Made by a program: the position numbers and the translations under genes | NCBI GenBank assembly: GCA_035605975.1 | Contig: DATNGG010000070.1 | Location: 34,486-98,485, forward strand | Source of the DNA: CAIKMD01 sp035605975 | GTDB taxonomy: Bacteria > Pseudomonadota > Alphaproteobacteria > ATCC43930 > CGMCC-115725 | Reading direction: 5' to 3' | DNA: 64,000 nucleotides | Part shown: piece by piece, positions 25,698 to 34,056 of the stretch | How the letters are laid out: each line of letters starts with the position of its first letter | Numbering within the stretch: position 1 is the stretch's first letter | Notes under the pieces: model-generated | The model's database searches: none | Told to the model about the DNA's origin: nothing | What the model saw: the letters and a program-made list of their open reading frames with translations, nothing else

Positions 25698-28024
25698 CGT
25701 GCCCTCCTCGCTTCATCGATCGCATGCCAGACGCGCTCGGGCGTCGCCGGCATGTCGATATGCGTGATGCCCAAAGGCGCCAGCGCATCGACCACCGCGT
25801 TCATGATCGCGGCAAGCGCGCCGACATTCCCCGCCTCGCCTGCGCCCTTGACGCCCAGCGGATTGGTCTTGGTCGGCACCGGATTCTCCTCGGTCTCGAA
25901 GGAGCACATATCGTCGGCGCGCGGCATGCCGTAATCCTGGAACGAGCCGGTCAGAACCTGTCCGGTTTTCGTATCGAAGACGAGGCGCTCGCTGAAGCAC
26001 TGGCCGATGCCCTGACCGACCCCGCCATGGATCTGCCCCTCGAGAGTCAGCTGGTTGATGACCGTGCCGACATCGTCGACGACGCAATAGCGCAGCACCT
26101 TGGTTTGTCCGGTCTCGGGATCGATCTCGACCTCGCAGACATGGCAACCATTGGGAAAGTTCGGGATCTCGGGATGGAAGCTCGAGGTCTCGTAGAGCCC
26201 GGTCTCGATGCCCTTGGGCAAGCGCGCGGCCACATAGGCGGCCTGTGCGACGTCTTTCCATGCGACGGATTTGTCGGTGCCCGCGACGCGGAACAGCCCG
26301 GCCGCGAACTCGACATCGCCGTCCGACACTTCCATCATATGCGCGGCGATCTTCTTCGCTTTGGCGATGACCTTATCCGCGGCGAGGGTCGCGGCGCTGC
26401 CGCCCAACACGGCGGTGCGCGAGGCATAAGTGCCGCCGCCATCGGGCGCCATGTCGGTGTCGCACATCTGCACGCGGATATCGTCGCTATCGATGCCGAG
26501 CTTCTCGCTCAGAATGATCTTGTACATCGTGTCATGGCCTTGGCCATGCGAGATCGAGCCCGGGATGACGGTGACCGTGCCGCCGGGATCGAATTTCACC
26601 ATCACCGTCTCGCCGAAGCTCTGCGCGGTCTGCTCGATGATGTTGGCGAAGCCGATGCCGCGGAGCTTGCCGCGCGCCTTGGCCTCGGCGCGGCGGCGCT
26701 CGAAATCGGCATAGCCCGCCATCTCGAGCGCGCGGTCGAGATTCTTCTCGAACTCGCCGCTGTCGAGGGTGAAGACGAGCCCGGTCTTGAACGGCATCGC
26801 GCTCGCCGGGACCGTGTTGCGCCGGCGCAGCGCGACGCGGTCGATGCCCATCTCGCGCGCCGCATTGTCGATGAGGCGCTCGGAAATATAAGAGGCCTCG
26901 GGCCGGCCCGAGCCGCGGAACGGGCCAATGCTCGTCGTGTTGGTAAAGACCGCCGAGACCTCGGCGTAGATCGCCGGCGTCGTATAGGTGCCGGCAAGCC
27001 CGCCCAAATGCGCTGTCGGCGAGATCACGCCGCCGGGCGCCATATAGGCGCCGATATTCGAAATCTGCTTGACGCGCATCGCCAGGAACTTGCCGTCCTT
27101 GTCGAGGGCGAGCTCGCCCTCGGCGATGTGATCACGGTCGTGATCGTCGGACAGCATCCCCTCGCTGCGCTCGCTGATCCATTTGACGGGGCGGCGGAGC
27201 TTTTTCGCCGCCCAGAGCGCGAGCTGATATTCGGGGAAATGGCTGCCCTTCATGCCGAAGCTGCCGCCGACATCGCCGGCGACGATCCGGAATTGCGTCT
27301 CGTGCTTGTGGAAGACCTTGGCCGCCAGGTCGGCGCGCGTCAGATGCGGACGCTGCGTGCCGACATAGAGCGTCCAGCGGTCGAGCCGGTCATCGTAATC
27401 GGCAAGGCAGCCGCGCGGCTCCATCGTCGCGGCGGTGATGCGGTTGAAGGCGAGCCTCAACCGCGTGACGTGATGCGCCTTGGCGAAACCAGCATCGACC
27501 GCCGCCTTGTCGCCGAGCGTGTAGAAGAAGGATTCATTGTCGGGACAGGACGGCCACAAGGTCGGTGCGTTCTCCGCCCGCGCCGCCTCGCCGGCGGTGA
27601 GCGCCGGAAGCGGCTCGTATTCGACCTCGATACGCTCCGCCGCGTCCTTCGCGAGATCGATGGTCTCGGCGACGACGAAGGCAACCGGGTCGCCGACGAG
27701 CATGGCGCGGTCCTGCGCGAGCGAGGGCCGCGGCGGGATATACATGGGCGAGCCGTCGCGGCGCTTTCGCGGCATCACCGGCCCCATCGAGCCGAATTTC
27801 TCCGCCGCCCAGTCGGCGCCGGTCAGCACCGCGAGAACGCCCGGCATTTGCTGCGCCGCGCGCGTATCGATCCCGCGGATCGCCGCATGGGCGTGCGGCG
27901 AGCGCAAAACGAAGGCGTGGCATTGGCGCGGCAGGATGAAATCGTCCGTATAGCGGCCACGCCCCGTCAACAGCCGCGGATCCTCGGTGCGCGGCACCGA
28001 TTGGCCCAGCGCGAATTGTCCCAT
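25694..28024 (-). CDS. Molybdopterin-binding large subunit of a xanthine oxidase-family hydroxylase
   Basis: A 776-residue large subunit (CoxL/aldehyde oxidase type). The N-terminus SVPRTEDPRLLTGRGRYTDD is typical. Molybdenum-cofactor segments include GDVGGSFGMKG, GPFRGSGRPE, GSISHGQGHD and the active-site Glu in GVKGAGEAGN near the C-terminus. The active-site loop lacks the Cys of true CO dehydrogenase (form I), so CO oxidation is unlikely; an aldehyde or heteroaromatic substrate is more likely. No small or medium subunit adjoins it; the only ones in the window are at 12000-13378, about 12 kb away on the other strand. Confidence 0.95.
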   Translation of the reverse strand: MGQFALGQSVPRTEDPRLLTGRGRYTDDFILPRQCHAFVLRSPHAHAAIRGIDTRAAQQMPGVLAVLTGADWAAEKFGSMGPVMPRKRRDGSPMYIPPRPSLAQDRAMLVGDPVAFVVAETIDLAKDAAERIEVEYEPLPALTAGEAARAENAPTLWPSCPDNESFFYTLGDKAAVDAGFAKAHHVTRLRLAFNRITAATMEPRGCLADYDDRLDRWTLYVGTQRPHLTRADLAAKVFHKHETQFRIVAGDVGGSFGMKGSHFPEYQLALWAAKKLRRPVKWISERSEGMLSDDHDRDHIAEGELALDKDGKFLAMRVKQISNIGAYMAPGGVISPTAHLGGLAGTYTTPAIYAEVSAVFTNTTSIGPFRGSGRPEASYISERLIDNAAREMGIDRVALRRRNTVPASAMPFKTGLVFTLDSGEFEKNLDRALEMAGYADFERRRAEAKARGKLRGIGFANIIEQTAQSFGETVMVKFDPGGTVTVIPGSISHGQGHDTMYKIILSEKLGIDSDDIRVQMCDTDMAPDGGGTYASRTAVLGGSAATLAADKVIAKAKKIAAHMMEVSDGDVEFAAGLFRVAGTDKSVAWKDVAQAAYVAARLPKGIETGLYETSSFHPEIPNFPNGCHVCEVEIDPETGQTKVLRYCVVDDVGTVINQLTLEGQIHGGVGQGIGQCFSERLVFDTKTGQVLTGSFQDYGMPRADDMCSFETEENPVPTKTNPLGVKGAGEAGNVGALAAIMNAVVDALAPLGITHIDMPATPERVWHAIDEARRAR

Positions 28025-28061
28025 GCCCTATCTCCCTTTTCCAGACGCGCTGCGCCGCGCG

Positions 28062-28931
28062 TCAGGCGCGTGCTTGCTTTTTCTCGAGAATGCGCTTGTG
28101 CAGGTTGCGCACGATGAGGCCGGTCAAGCGCTCGTCATGCATGAAGAGATTCTGCCCCATCGGATAGGGATCCTGCTTCTTCACCTCGATCGGCTCCTTG
28201 AGTGCGTCCTCGGCGCTGAGGCCCCGATCGACGAAGCGCTCGACGAGGCCGATCCAGTTCTCGACGATCTGCGCCTGCTCCTTGATATAGGCCTTGGAGC
28301 ACGGATCGCCGTGGCCCGGCACGATCACCTCGACATCGAGCGCCTCGATCGCCCTGAGCGCCGCGAGCCATTCCCAGGGATCGCATTCCTGGAGCCAGGT
28401 GCGGCATTTGTAAAAAATATTGTCGCCGGTGAAGACGACGCCTTCCTGCGGCACGTAGATCGAGGTCTGCGGCGCGGTATGGCCCGGATGGTGGACGATC
28501 TCGAAACGGTGATCGCCGAGCTCGAGGGTGAGCTTCTCGGTGAAGGTGAGCTTCGGCGCGTTGGGGTCCTGATAGTCGGGATGACCCATCAGCCAGACGC
28601 TGTCGGGATCGGCCTGCTTCATCCGCTCGCGCTTTTCCTCGAGCGTGCCCGACTGGTTGAGATAGCGCTCAAAATTCTCCTTGAGCTTCACCTGCCCGAC
28701 CACGGTCACGCCCGGGAAATAGGCATTGCCGGCGATGTGATCGCCATGCGGCTCGGTGTTGACGAGATAGCGGATCGGCGCCTTTTCCTCCATGCGCTCG
28801 CGCCAGCGCACCGCATCGATCGGCTGCTGCGGCGAATCGATCATCACATAGCCGTCGGAGGTTTCGATGAAGCTCGGATTGCAACCGCGGAAATAGATCT
28901 CGGTAAAGCTGTTCTTGCCCACTCGGCGCAT
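28062..28931 (-). CDS. Metallo-beta-lactamase-fold hydrolase with an ExHxDH metal motif
   Basis: A 289-residue MBL-fold protein. The start at 28931 is supported by GGGAGGAGG; the longer open frame upstream is not coding-like. The first metal motif reads TEPHGDH (Glu60, His62, Asp64, His65), so the usual first His of HxHxDH is Glu. The other ligands are present: HPGHT, FTGDN and VPGHGDP. Possible roles range from thioester or lactone hydrolysis to a B3-like lactamase variant; the position after the hydroxylase and dehydratase genes favours hydrolysis of a catabolic intermediate. It is divergent from hsp20. Confidence 0.87.
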   Translation of the reverse strand: MRRVGKNSFTEIYFRGCNPSFIETSDGYVMIDSPQQPIDAVRWRERMEEKAPIRYLVNTEPHGDHIAGNAYFPGVTVVGQVKLKENFERYLNQSGTLEEKRERMKQADPDSVWLMGHPDYQDPNAPKLTFTEKLTLELGDHRFEIVHHPGHTAPQTSIYVPQEGVVFTGDNIFYKCRTWLQECDPWEWLAALRAIEALDVEVIVPGHGDPCSKAYIKEQAQIVENWIGLVERFVDRGLSAEDALKEPIEVKKQDPYPMGQNLFMHDERLTGLIVRNLHKRILEKKQARA

Positions 28932-29124
28932 GCGGCCTCCTCCCGATGATTTTCGCTCTTCTCGGCGCGGCCATCTTCGGCGATTCGCGCCCGGCGCACA
29001 AGAGCGGCGCCCGAGACACGGGGGGCCAGCGCCTCTTGCCGCGCCGTGCCCCTCGAACCATGTCTTTGGATAAAGCGTTGCGACGGCGGCGCGGCGGGAC
29101 GCAAAAGGCGCCTGCGACGGCTCA

Positions 29125-29138
29125 TTGAGCCAGATCAA
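29125..29138. promoter_or_regulatory. FNR/Anr/FixK-type site upstream of hsp20
   Basis: TTGAGCCAGATCAA, a near-palindrome matching TTGAT-N4-ATCAA with one mismatch, ends 80 bases before the hsp20 start. The gap from 28932 to 29218 otherwise shows nothing I recognise. Confidence 0.55.
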
Positions 29139-29218
29139 ACCACCGTCGCGACAGAAGGCTTAGGGTTCCTTGCGTGCGAATTTGCTTTGGCGAAACCCCA
29201 AGAGAGGAGGAGTCTGCA

Positions 29219-29722
29219 ATGGCAACCACCAGCCCGATCGACGTGAAAAAGAGCGCCCCGGCCCGGAGCGGCGTTCCCGATCTATGGGGCGCGTTCCGCA
29301 GCGACATGGACCGCTTGTTCGACCGCTTCGGCAGCGGCTTCGGCTTCCCGTCCTGGCCGCGCGGAATGTTCGAGCCCTCGGAAACCGTTTCGGTGCCGGC
29401 GGTCGATCTGGCGGAAACGGACAAGGCCTATACCGTGACCGCCGAACTGCCGGGGATGGACGAGAAGGATATCGACGTCTCGATCAACGGCGACATGCTG
29501 GTGATCAAGGGCGAGAAGCGCCAAGAGAAGGAAGAAAAAAACAAGAACTATTACCTGTCCGAGCGCAGCTACGGGCAGTTCCAGCGTTCCTTCTCGCTGC
29601 CGACCGGCATCGATCGCGACAAAATCGCGGCGGAATTCTCCAAGGGCGTTCTGACGCTCACCTTGCCGAAATCGGCCGAGGCCCAGCAACAGCAGAAGAA
29701 GATCGAGGTCAAGGGGGGCTGA
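29219..29722 (+). CDS. Small heat-shock protein, Hsp20/alpha-crystallin family
   Basis: A 167-residue ATP-independent chaperone that holds unfolding proteins. The alpha-crystallin domain spans about residues 58-155 with VPAVDLAETDKAYTVTAELP at its start and the closing motif FSKGVLTLTLPK. A short variable N-terminal arm (LWGAFRSDMDRLFDRFGSG) and a Lys/Gly tail flank it. GGAGGAG precedes the ATG at 29219. A CRP/FNR-type palindrome lies 80 bases upstream, and an ftsH gene converges from the other side, so two protein-quality-control functions are neighbours. Confidence 0.96.
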   Translation: MATTSPIDVKKSAPARSGVPDLWGAFRSDMDRLFDRFGSGFGFPSWPRGMFEPSETVSVPAVDLAETDKAYTVTAELPGMDEKDIDVSINGDMLVIKGEKRQEKEEKNKNYYLSERSYGQFQRSFSLPTGIDRDKIAAEFSKGVLTLTLPKSAEAQQQQKKIEVKGG

Positions 29723-29738
29723 GGTCGACGAGGGGCTT

Positions 29739-29802
29739 CGACGATAGACTGCCCCACTTTACTCCCCGTTTGCGCGGGACAGTGAGGTGGGGCGAGTCGT
29801 CG
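29739..29802. terminator. Long imperfect hairpin between converging hsp20 and ftsH
   Basis: CGACGA...CTGCCCCAC (from 29739) pairs with GTGGGGCGAGTCGTCG (to 29802), with small bulges and a central CCCCG/CGGG pair. It lies between two converging genes and is a good candidate for a shared bidirectional terminator, though neither side has a strong T-run. Confidence 0.5.
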
Positions 29803-29840
29803 ATGGGCGATAGCGGGCGCTCGGCGGCAGCGACGCCGTC

Positions 29841-31679
29841 CTATTGCGCCGCGCTCGGCAAAGGAAGCGAGCCGAGCTCGGCGCGCAAGCCGGCCAGCGC
29901 CGCCTCATCGAGCGTTTCGCGCTCCAAGAGCATGGCCGCGCCGCGATCGAGCACCTTGCGGCGCTGGGTCAGGATGCTGACCGCAACTCCGAACACGCGA
30001 TCGACGATGCCGCGCACCGCAGCGTCGATATCGCGAGCGGTCGCGTCGCTGTACCGCCGCTCCGAGGGATACATTCCCGCCGGCGCGTTGAGGAAGCTCG
30101 GCCGCTCGGGCTCGTAGGCGATGGGCCCCAGAGTCTCGTCCATGCCGAAGCGCATCACCATGTCGCGGGCGATATCGGTGACCTTGGCAAGATCATCCGC
30201 GGCGCCGGTCGAGAAGTGATGGAACACCACACGCTCGGCCGCGCGCCCGCCTAGCAACACCGCCATCCGGTTCTCGAGTTCCTCGCGCGTCATGATGAAG
30301 CGGTCCTCGCTCGGCCGCTGGATGGTATAGCCGAGCGCGCCGACGCCGCGCGGAATGATCGAGACCTTGTGCACCGTATCGACGCCCTGAAGGCTCATGC
30401 CCAAGAGCGCGTGGCCCATCTCGTGATAGGCGACGACCTCGCGCTCTCTCGGGCTGAGGATGCGCTTGCGCCGCTCGAGCCCGGCGACGATCCGCTCGAC
30501 CGCGTTGGTAAAGTCCGCCATGGAGGTCGCGTCGGCGCGGCGCCGCGTCGCGATCAGCGACGCCTCGTTGACGAGATTGGCGAGATCAGCGCCGGTGAAG
30601 CCGGGCGTCAGCGCCGCGATCTTCTCGGGATCGACATCCGCGGCGAGGATATGGCCCTTCAAATGCACCTTGAGGATATCGATGCGCCCGCTCTTGTCCG
30701 GCCGGTCGACGAGAACCTGGCGGTCGAAGCGGCCGGCGCGCAGCAAGGCGGGATCGAGAATTTCCGGCCGGTTGGTGGCGGCGAGCAGAACGACGCCCGC
30801 GCGCGTATCGAAGCCATCGAGCTCGGAGAGGAGCTGGTTGAGCGTCTGCTCCTTCTCGTCGAGCCCACCCGAAGCGAAGGCGCCGCGCGCCCGGCCCAAC
30901 GCGTCGAGCTCGTCGATAAAGATGATCGCCGGCGCCTTCTCGCGCGCCTGGGCGAAAAGATCGCGCACGCGAGCTGCGCCAACGCCGACGAACATCTCGA
31001 CGAATTCCGAGCCGTTGATCGAGAAGAACGGCACCCCCGCCTCGCCGGCGACGGCGCGCGCCAGCAAAGTCTTCCCCGTGCCAGGCGGGCCGACGAGCAA
31101 TATGCCCTTGGGCGGGCGCGCGCCGAGGCGGCCATACTCCTTTTGGTTTTTGAGGAAATCGACGACTTCTTTGAGCTCGGCCTTTGCCTCGTCGACGCCC
31201 GCCACGTCGTCGAAGGTGACCTTGGTGTCGGTCTCGACATAGACCTTGGCCTTGCTGCGTCCGACCGACATGAAGCCGCCGCCGAGGCCTTGCTGATTGG
31301 CAAAGCGCCGGAACACGAAATACCACACGCCAAAGAACAACAGCGTCGGCAGCACCCAGGAGAGGATGGTGGCAAGCCAATTGCTCTCTACGGAGCCTGA
31401 GAATTTGACGTCGTATTGCGCGAGCTCCTTGGCGATATCGGGCGGGACCCGCGTGGTGACGAAGCGCTGATAGCCGTTCTCGGCCTGCTTGAAGCTGCCC
31501 GAAATATAGTCGCCCGAGACGCTTACCTCGGCGACCTTGCCGCCTTTCAGATCGTCGAGGAATTGACTGTAGGGAAGCGACGCAACCTGCTGATTGTGCG
31601 TCCAAAGTTCCTGCAGCAGAAGGATGCCGACGATCGCCGCGACGATGTACCAGAGATGGAACTGCGTCCGCTTGTCCAT
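29841..31679 (-). CDS. ftsH: ATP-dependent zinc metalloprotease FtsH
   Basis: A 612-residue membrane-anchored AAA+ protease that degrades misfolded membrane and regulatory proteins. Two N-terminal helices (IVAAIVGILLLQELW and TILSWVLPTLLFFGVWYFVF) flank a small periplasmic domain. The AAA domain has Walker A GPPGTGKT near residue 195, Walker B IIFIDELDALG, and the second region of homology NRPEILDPALLRAGRFDR. The zinc site is HEMGH near residue 418. The housekeeping alphaproteobacterial ftsH usually lies beside tilS; this one lies beside hsp20, so it is probably a second, stress-related copy (inference). Confidence 0.96.
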   Translation of the reverse strand: MDKRTQFHLWYIVAAIVGILLLQELWTHNQQVASLPYSQFLDDLKGGKVAEVSVSGDYISGSFKQAENGYQRFVTTRVPPDIAKELAQYDVKFSGSVESNWLATILSWVLPTLLFFGVWYFVFRRFANQQGLGGGFMSVGRSKAKVYVETDTKVTFDDVAGVDEAKAELKEVVDFLKNQKEYGRLGARPPKGILLVGPPGTGKTLLARAVAGEAGVPFFSINGSEFVEMFVGVGAARVRDLFAQAREKAPAIIFIDELDALGRARGAFASGGLDEKEQTLNQLLSELDGFDTRAGVVLLAATNRPEILDPALLRAGRFDRQVLVDRPDKSGRIDILKVHLKGHILAADVDPEKIAALTPGFTGADLANLVNEASLIATRRRADATSMADFTNAVERIVAGLERRKRILSPREREVVAYHEMGHALLGMSLQGVDTVHKVSIIPRGVGALGYTIQRPSEDRFIMTREELENRMAVLLGGRAAERVVFHHFSTGAADDLAKVTDIARDMVMRFGMDETLGPIAYEPERPSFLNAPAGMYPSERRYSDATARDIDAAVRGIVDRVFGVAVSILTQRRKVLDRGAAMLLERETLDEAALAGLRAELGSLPLPSAAQ

Positions 31680-31840
31680 TGCTCGGCTCCCTCACGCCAT
31701 CAGGCCGTTTACCTATAGAATAGATAGGTGTGAAGCGGCAGGGCGGCGAGCAGCGAACGCCGCCGTTTTTCGGCCACGGCCATAACGCCGCCCTTACCGG
31801 GCGTAACGCGCCGATAACCCTGGTGTGGCATTCCTTAACG

Positions 31841-32308
31841 ATGGTCGGGCCTCGCCTCTTGGCGCGATGCACAGCGTTCGCGGCGACGCTGCTGCTTGCC
31901 GCACTGATGCCGCAAGCCGGCTTTGCGTATGAAGCGGAGATCGGCATGGTGAAGGCCGTCAAAGGACACGCATTCGTCGTCACCGCCGGGCATGCCGCGC
32001 CGGCCGCGATCGGCATGCTGGTGCATCAGAGCGATGATCTCGTGACCGAGGGCGATGGCGCGCTCGGCGTCACCTTCATCGACAACACGACGCTCTCGCT
32101 CGGCCCCAATTCGAAGCTGATTATGACCGCCTATGCGTTCGAGCCGCGCGTGCATCGCTTTGCCTTCGCCGCGACCCTCGCCAAGGGAAGCTTGATGTGG
32201 GTAAGCGGCCGCATGACGGAATTCGCCCCCGAGGCGGTCGCGCTCTATACGCCTTTCGGCACGATCGGCGTGCATGGCACGCGGTTTCTCGTCGAGGTCG
32301 ATCGATGA
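31841..32308 (+). CDS. Exported FecR-domain protein
   Basis: A 155-residue protein with a signal peptide (MVGPRLLARCTAFAATLLLA, cleavage after GFA). The rest is a compact FecR-like beta domain: GMLVHQSDDLVTEGDGALGV, then IDNTTLSLGPNSKLIM and TPFGTIGVHGTRF. Proteins of this shape lie in the periplasm and often belong to sensor modules with an OmpA-like partner and a membrane cyclase. Here the OmpA-like lipoprotein gene overlaps it by ATGA; no cyclase gene is in the window. An open frame extends about 110 bases upstream but the signal peptide fixes the start. Confidence 0.85.
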   Translation: MVGPRLLARCTAFAATLLLAALMPQAGFAYEAEIGMVKAVKGHAFVVTAGHAAPAAIGMLVHQSDDLVTEGDGALGVTFIDNTTLSLGPNSKLIMTAYAFEPRVHRFAFAATLAKGSLMWVSGRMTEFAPEAVALYTPFGTIGVHGTRFLVEVDR

Positions 32309-32892
32309 GGCGCCGCGCGGCTTTCCTCCTTCTCACTCTCGCGGCCGCCGCCCTCGCGTCGTGCAGCCATAGCCGCGTCGTGCTGCTCGACAGCGGCAAG
32401 CCCAGCGCCGTCACGATCCGCAACGATGCCGGCATCGAGCGGCTCGATCGGCCGGGCGAGGCCGTTGCCTTGGCCGGGCGAGACCACCGCGCCCAGCCGA
32501 TCGCCGTCAGCCGCGCCGAGATCGACCGCGATTGGGGCGACGCGATCGCGGCTCACCCGCCCGTCCCGGTGACGACGATCCTCTATTTCCGCTTCGACAC
32601 GGATGAGCTGATGCCGGCCTCGCGCAGCGTCTTGCCCGATATCCTCGCGCTTATCCGGCAGCGGCCCGCGCCCGAGATCGCGATCATCGGCTACACCGAC
32701 CGCTCCGGCGAAGCGCATTACAATTACGATCTCGGCCTCAAGCGCGCCGAGGCGGTGCGGGATGCGCTCGCGGCACGCGGCGTCGGCGGCCAATCGATCA
32801 CGATCGACTCCTACGGCGCCGCACATCCGCTGGTTGATGGCCGCAGCCCCTATGAGCCGCGCAACCGGCGGGTCGAGATCACCATCCGCTGA
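32305..32892 (+). CDS. OmpA-family outer-membrane lipoprotein
   Basis: A 195-residue lipoprotein with lipobox LASC (Cys20) after a short signal. The C-terminal OmpA domain (about 90-195) binds peptidoglycan, with LYFRFDTDELMPASRSVL at its start and GYTDRSGEAHYNYDLGLKRA, including the Asp and Arg that contact diaminopimelate. It overlaps the FecR-domain gene by ATGA, so the two are co-translated and probably work as one envelope module. Confidence 0.92.
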   Translation: MRRRAAFLLLTLAAAALASCSHSRVVLLDSGKPSAVTIRNDAGIERLDRPGEAVALAGRDHRAQPIAVSRAEIDRDWGDAIAAHPPVPVTTILYFRFDTDELMPASRSVLPDILALIRQRPAPEIAIIGYTDRSGEAHYNYDLGLKRAEAVRDALAARGVGGQSITIDSYGAAHPLVDGRSPYEPRNRRVEITIR

Positions 32893-33016
32893 GCCCCGCC
32901 GGCGCGCCACGCCGCGCCGCCCTTTAACCCCTGGGTGACGCAACCGCCCTCGCCCTGGTATAGAGCGCCGCCGGCGGGAAACGGATTGCCGGCACGGACG
33001 GCAAAAGGGGCCAGGC

Positions 33017-33853
33017 GTGGCGGGGAACGAGGATTTCACGGTGCGGTTCTGGGGCGTGCGCGGCAGCATCGCCAGCCCGGGGCCCGAGACCCTGCGCTAT
33101 GGCGCCAACACCGCCTGCGTGGAGTTGCGCTGCGGCGCGCATCGCGTCATCTGCGACGCTGGGACCGGCTTGCGTCCGCTGGGCCAGGCGCTCATCGCCG
33201 AGGACCAACCAATCGAAGCCGATCTCCTCTGCAGCCATACCCATGTCGATCACATTTGCGGCTTCCCGTTTTTCGCGCCCATCTATGTGCCGGGAAACCG
33301 CTTCCGCGTCTGGGCCGGACATGCCGCCGCGCATGGCGATATCGCCGGCGCCTTCCGCCTGATGATGACGCCGCCGCTGTTTCCCGACGTGATGGACACG
33401 CTCGAAGCGGCGGTCGAGTTCAAGAACTTCACCGCCGGCGAGACCCTCGCCTTGCAGCCCGGCCTCGACGTGCGCACCGCCGCCCTCAACCATCCCGGCG
33501 GCGCCACCGCTTACCGCGTCGAATGGGCAGGCAAATCCCTCGCCTACACGACCGACACCGAACACTGCGCCGAAGGGCCCGACCCCGCGGTACTGACGCT
33601 GGTCGCGGGCGCCGATGTCATGATTTACGACGCGAACTACACGGACGAGGATTATCCGCACCACCGCGGCTGGGGGCATTCGACCTGGCAAGAGGGCGTG
33701 AAGCTGGCACGGAGCGCGGGCGTGCGCCGCCTCGTCCTCTTCCATCATGATCCCGCCCGCACCGACGCCATGCTCGACGATATCGCCCAGGCCGCCGCCG
33801 CCGCCTATGCCGGTACCATCGTTGCGCGTGAAGGCCTGACGCTCACCCTCTGA
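33017..33853 (+). CDS. MBL-fold hydrolase (RNase Z/PhnP-like subgroup)
   Basis: A 278-residue metallo-beta-lactamase-fold protein with the complete first motif SHTHVDH near residue 75. The N-terminus FWGVRGSIASPGPETLRYGA is characteristic of the subgroup with phosphodiesterase and cyclic-nucleotide-hydrolase-like members. Later ligands are LNHPGG, YTTDTEH, YDANYTDED and the final His in LFHHDP. It starts with GTG at 33017 after AAGGGG. No signal peptide is present. A role in nucleotide second-messenger or phosphodiester hydrolysis is possible, not shown. Confidence 0.88.
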   Translation: MAGNEDFTVRFWGVRGSIASPGPETLRYGANTACVELRCGAHRVICDAGTGLRPLGQALIAEDQPIEADLLCSHTHVDHICGFPFFAPIYVPGNRFRVWAGHAAAHGDIAGAFRLMMTPPLFPDVMDTLEAAVEFKNFTAGETLALQPGLDVRTAALNHPGGATAYRVEWAGKSLAYTTDTEHCAEGPDPAVLTLVAGADVMIYDANYTDEDYPHHRGWGHSTWQEGVKLARSAGVRRLVLFHHDPARTDAMLDDIAQAAAAAYAGTIVAREGLTLTL

Positions 33854-34056
33854 TCCTGCCATGTCTGGTCGACCGCGCGCGAATTCCGGCACGCAACACG
33901 TGCCGCGCGTCGCCAAGGCTCGCCTTCGCGCGCGGTTTTCGGCCATAATGCCGCGCCGCGCAGGGTCGCGGCCGCTTCCAAGGGGGAACGGGTGCGTCTG
34001 GCGCCGCCTTTCATTCTTCTGCCGTCCGTGACCGATGCTTGCGGCGGGCTCAGGCC

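Noticed and set aside
25694..28024. CO dehydrogenase large subunit (coxL)
   Set aside because: The active-site loop reads GPFRGSGRPE and lacks the Cys of form I enzymes, so only a generic xanthine oxidase-family call is made.
28932..29138. N-terminal extension of the MBL-fold protein to 29138
   Set aside because: The added 69 residues are low-complexity and basic, overlap the FNR-type site and lack a ribosome-binding site, while GGGAGGAGG stands before the ATG at 28931.
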